In this document: piece after piece, positions 34,015 to 34,118 of the stretch
Layout of the letters: every line of letters begins with the position of its first letter
Numbering within the stretch: position 1 is the stretch's first letter
The notes under the pieces: model-generated
Database searches by the model: none
The model's input: the letters and a program-made list of their open reading frames with translations, nothing else
What the model was told of the DNA's origin: nothing
Source of the DNA: an uncultured Flavobacterium sp.
GTDB lineage: Bacteria > Bacteroidota > Bacteroidia > Flavobacteriales > Flavobacteriaceae
Direction of reading: 5' to 3'
NCBI GenBank assembly: GCA_946886675.1
Contig: CAMPIZ010000001.1
Coordinates: 1 to 34,118 of the forward strand
Length of the DNA: 34,118 bases
Made by a program: the position numbers and the translations under genes

Positions 34015-34118
34015 AAAAACAGACTGGGTGTCTGACTATTTCCATTCTCCAAATTAGGAAAAAATGTTTTTTTTACAAACTTTCTAAGCAACCACATCAT
34101 TTTTAGGTTGGTATAGCT

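Overview
The window looks like a chromosomal segment of a Bacteroidota, most likely Sphingobacteriaceae (Pedobacter/Mucilaginibacter-like). The reasons are a giant SprB-repeat protein ending in a type IX secretion (T9SS) sorting domain next to a PorP/SprF partner, signal peptides that often end before a Gln (…AQ), little Shine-Dalgarno signal, moderate AT richness, and plant-polysaccharide glycoside hydrolases organised around an AraC-type regulator. No RNA genes, CRISPR array, insertion sequence or phage genes were found.

Region 1 (about 1-17,950, + strand) is a surface-adhesin locus. One gene of about 16.6 kb encodes a ~5,500-residue exported protein. Its parts in order are: extended signal peptide, N-terminal beta-sandwich-like domain, 63 SprB-type repeats (my count), three cadherin/Ig-like domains and a CHU_C-type (T9SS type B) C-terminal domain. 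The repeats are organised hierarchically: 21 ordinary SprB units, a 7-unit module (A), an array of 14 units of exactly 81 residues, a second 7-unit module (B) related to A, an array of 11 more 81-residue units, then 3 ordinary units. The end of the first array and the start of the second share a 1,126-bp direct repeat that I read as perfect. The downstream gene encodes a PorP/SprF-like outer-membrane protein, presumably the dedicated secretion/anchoring partner.

Region 2 (about 18,040-22,600) holds a small lipoprotein, a DUF4197 protein, a secreted GH28 pectin hydrolase and an OmpA-family porin with a thrombospondin type 3 calcium motif. A strong 12-bp inverted repeat separates the porin from the convergent gene that follows.

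Region 3 (about 22,600-25,070) is a divergent pair: a cytoplasmic tagaturonate epimerase-type enzyme (UxaE family, galacturonate catabolism) and a secreted alpha/beta-hydrolase esterase. A short palindrome lies in their shared control region. About 1 kb of mostly non-coding, possibly decayed sequence follows, with one plausible 53-residue ORF.

Region 4 (about 26,100-34,000) is a minus-strand carbohydrate cluster, in transcription order: L-rhamnose mutarotase family protein, GH29 alpha-L-fucosidase, a GH28/GH49-like beta-helix hydrolase, and a GH95 fucosidase/galactosidase interrupted by an apparent one-base deletion. A divergent AraC-family regulator lies at the promoter-proximal end. Together with the GH28, UxaE-like enzyme and esterase this points to breakdown of pectin (galacturonan or rhamnogalacturonan backbones with fucose/galactose-bearing side chains). 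No SusC/SusD pair, sugar kinase or aldolase is present in the window.
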